Shown here: piece after piece, positions 21,501-21,576 of the stretch
Layout of the letters: every line of letters begins with the position of its first letter
Numbering within the stretch: the stretch's first letter is position 1
Assembly: GCA_045601305.1 (NCBI GenBank)
Contig: JAZRZG010000192.1
Location: forward strand, 1 to 21,576
Length of the DNA: 21,576 bases
Source: Equadaptatus sp045601305
GTDB lineage: Bacteria; Synergistota; Synergistia; Synergistales; Synergistaceae
Reading direction: 5' to 3'
The notes under the pieces: model-generated
What the model saw: only the letters and a program-made list of their open reading frames with translations
Databases searched by the model: none
What the model was told of the DNA's origin: nothing
Made by a program: the position numbers and the translations under genes

Positions 21501-21576
21501 CAAGACTTGCAGGCTCGGCGGCGCTCAACAGCGCAAGCGACCTTGTAGCGGGACAGGCGATAGACAATGCTGCGTC
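18503..21576 (+). CDS. Classical autotransporter passenger (type Va-like), 3' end beyond the window
   Basis: An open frame of 1024 codons with no stop before the window edge, so the gene is partial. The signal peptide (about 1-28, MLVSFILGTVIGAAEA) shares its first nine residues with the upstream adhesin. The rest is repetitive, Gly/Asn/Thr-rich and typical of a right-handed beta-helix. Examples are recurring NLSAAKRIDI, NLSAEEIKV, NLSAAKKIEI in the 270-360 region, and many short GTINI/GTVNI-type turns. Near the edge (about 990-1024) PKPIVKDKAKSFSEARLAGS and ALNSASDLVAGQ look like the linker that precedes a C-terminal autotransporter beta-barrel in related proteins, so the barrel should lie just outside. 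No protease or other catalytic motif is visible. The start is fixed by the shared AGAGAGGAAG leader. It is probably surface-exposed; ligand unknown. Confidence 0.9.
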   Translation, partial: MKQRNIRKLATTFMLVSFILGTVIGAAEATGLHDAVSGGTAAEYSFTADENETELVSLNRAFTITGNDWNYTGQGTEVSHETEGIQLDSGANLNVSNLTVGDFYYGFSLSDSDSTKAAPAVNLENVTLTQNKYGIYVNGNRGSVTVNAGKTVETAGDVTISSDESGSYAVYERVADAAAAGTSVNITGKTVILAGDSGAVNNDYKTRTDINAASVIINSYSGDGIFTSDRLYVPGEGDVEQGSGGGVVNITAAGTDDTDGITITTDNAALFANEGGSRINLSAAKRIDIAAGNSEGGIVVARNDGRINLSAEEIKVSVEGNSVALTAMGEGSEVNLSAAKKIEIIGNGNDDSFNIMTRPVSGSGVSTGAVTLSADEINLSNAGRSVYISDGGTVNINSARSTGTTKITPNQDEGMAAIALYDGGTINIGGAAAEINSGAYEGHVEAYVAVLNAGGTLNFSAGKTILGGAVFGGESVSESAEMGTTNVTAGELIINNNIFGQNTLTLSGDAVLNMQTETPVINGVTENDRVTAGTFSASDNASLKLDVNIGAEAGAAEVIPESDKIFVNTKATGTITLKDGSINLFGTHTDAQWALDTSKQVQYLDGAGLAASDMLIGNSYAYASGGYGYTFSQAQEGGSDKIGFMDIKKGVIVYTLPEIIQGSTADAGKYDDYTLSADETTADDTPLGTLNNTYRASGNREFSINGAGYALTGANDSTTGAAMQDNGVTINAGDTLNIKNITMKNFDVAATVNTGGILTLDGVTFEGTTGEADVINNGTLSMGAAAFDKGVKGKGTLNLNNSFVNETALEQGTINVMSGVVLDNNGTIKADVVNKGTITTDAGKISGNVENSNLFTFTGGTFAKNYTSTGTTNFKGKTKFSDKVTLTNSTVNFYLDGFAKGDTIVETANEINVAGTKINLYQDVEGKKVEEEGDKLILINKAEGYEGTKENPLKKKVISSVGMLDYEYDPWLEDGELVMGVQGDTPKPIVKDKAKSFSEARLAGSAALNSASDLVAGQAIDNAA

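Overview
The window looks like chromosomal DNA of an anaerobic, diderm (outer-membrane) bacterium. Anaerobiosis is suggested by a full-length pyruvate:ferredoxin oxidoreductase. An outer membrane is required by two large surface proteins: a complete trimeric autotransporter adhesin and a classical autotransporter-type passenger that runs off the right edge. The style of these proteins (shared MKQRNIRKLA signal-peptide start, EARLAG-type linker, coiled coil after the YadA anchor) would fit Synergistota or a Negativicutes-like diderm. That placement is inference and weak, because no rRNA or marker gene is present.

Layout. Positions 1-771 have no gene but hold a mosaic of short tandem repeats: several families of 7-bp units and one 15-bp unit. 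Positions 819-1807 (minus) carry a DUF2156 protein preceded by an overlapping 32-codon small ORF. Positions 1808-2557 are largely non-coding, with one possible decayed gene fragment. A minus-strand metabolic block follows: a FlK-like hotdog thioesterase (2649-3038), nifJ/PFOR (3300-6827), and a two-gene unit (TAAATG junction) of a LeuA-like protein (9499-10923) and a sugar isomerase/epimerase-acyl-CoA synthetase fusion (6970-9498). The LeuA-like protein has lost the HxH metal site of the family.

Positions 10924-12084 are a large gene-free stretch. It contains a second copy of the composite repeat mosaic, an inverted 31-bp arm of it, and a roughly 300-nt strongly structured RNA candidate (about 11645-11947). 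It precedes a small unidentified gene (12085-12462). The RNA resembles the HEARO/IscB omega-RNA type in my memory, but no IscB is present.

The right half (plus strand) is a surface-protein locus. A 1689-residue trimeric autotransporter (12825-17894) and a second autotransporter (18503 to the edge, at least 1024 residues) start with the same 29 nt of coding sequence and nearly the same leader. Both are preceded by the same two hairpin repeats (here called A and B), in opposite order. Repeat B occurs four times in the window with compensatory base changes in its stem, which supports a selected or mobile RNA/DNA hairpin. The shared leader and signal peptide in front of two unrelated passengers looks like a duplicated expression/secretion cassette.
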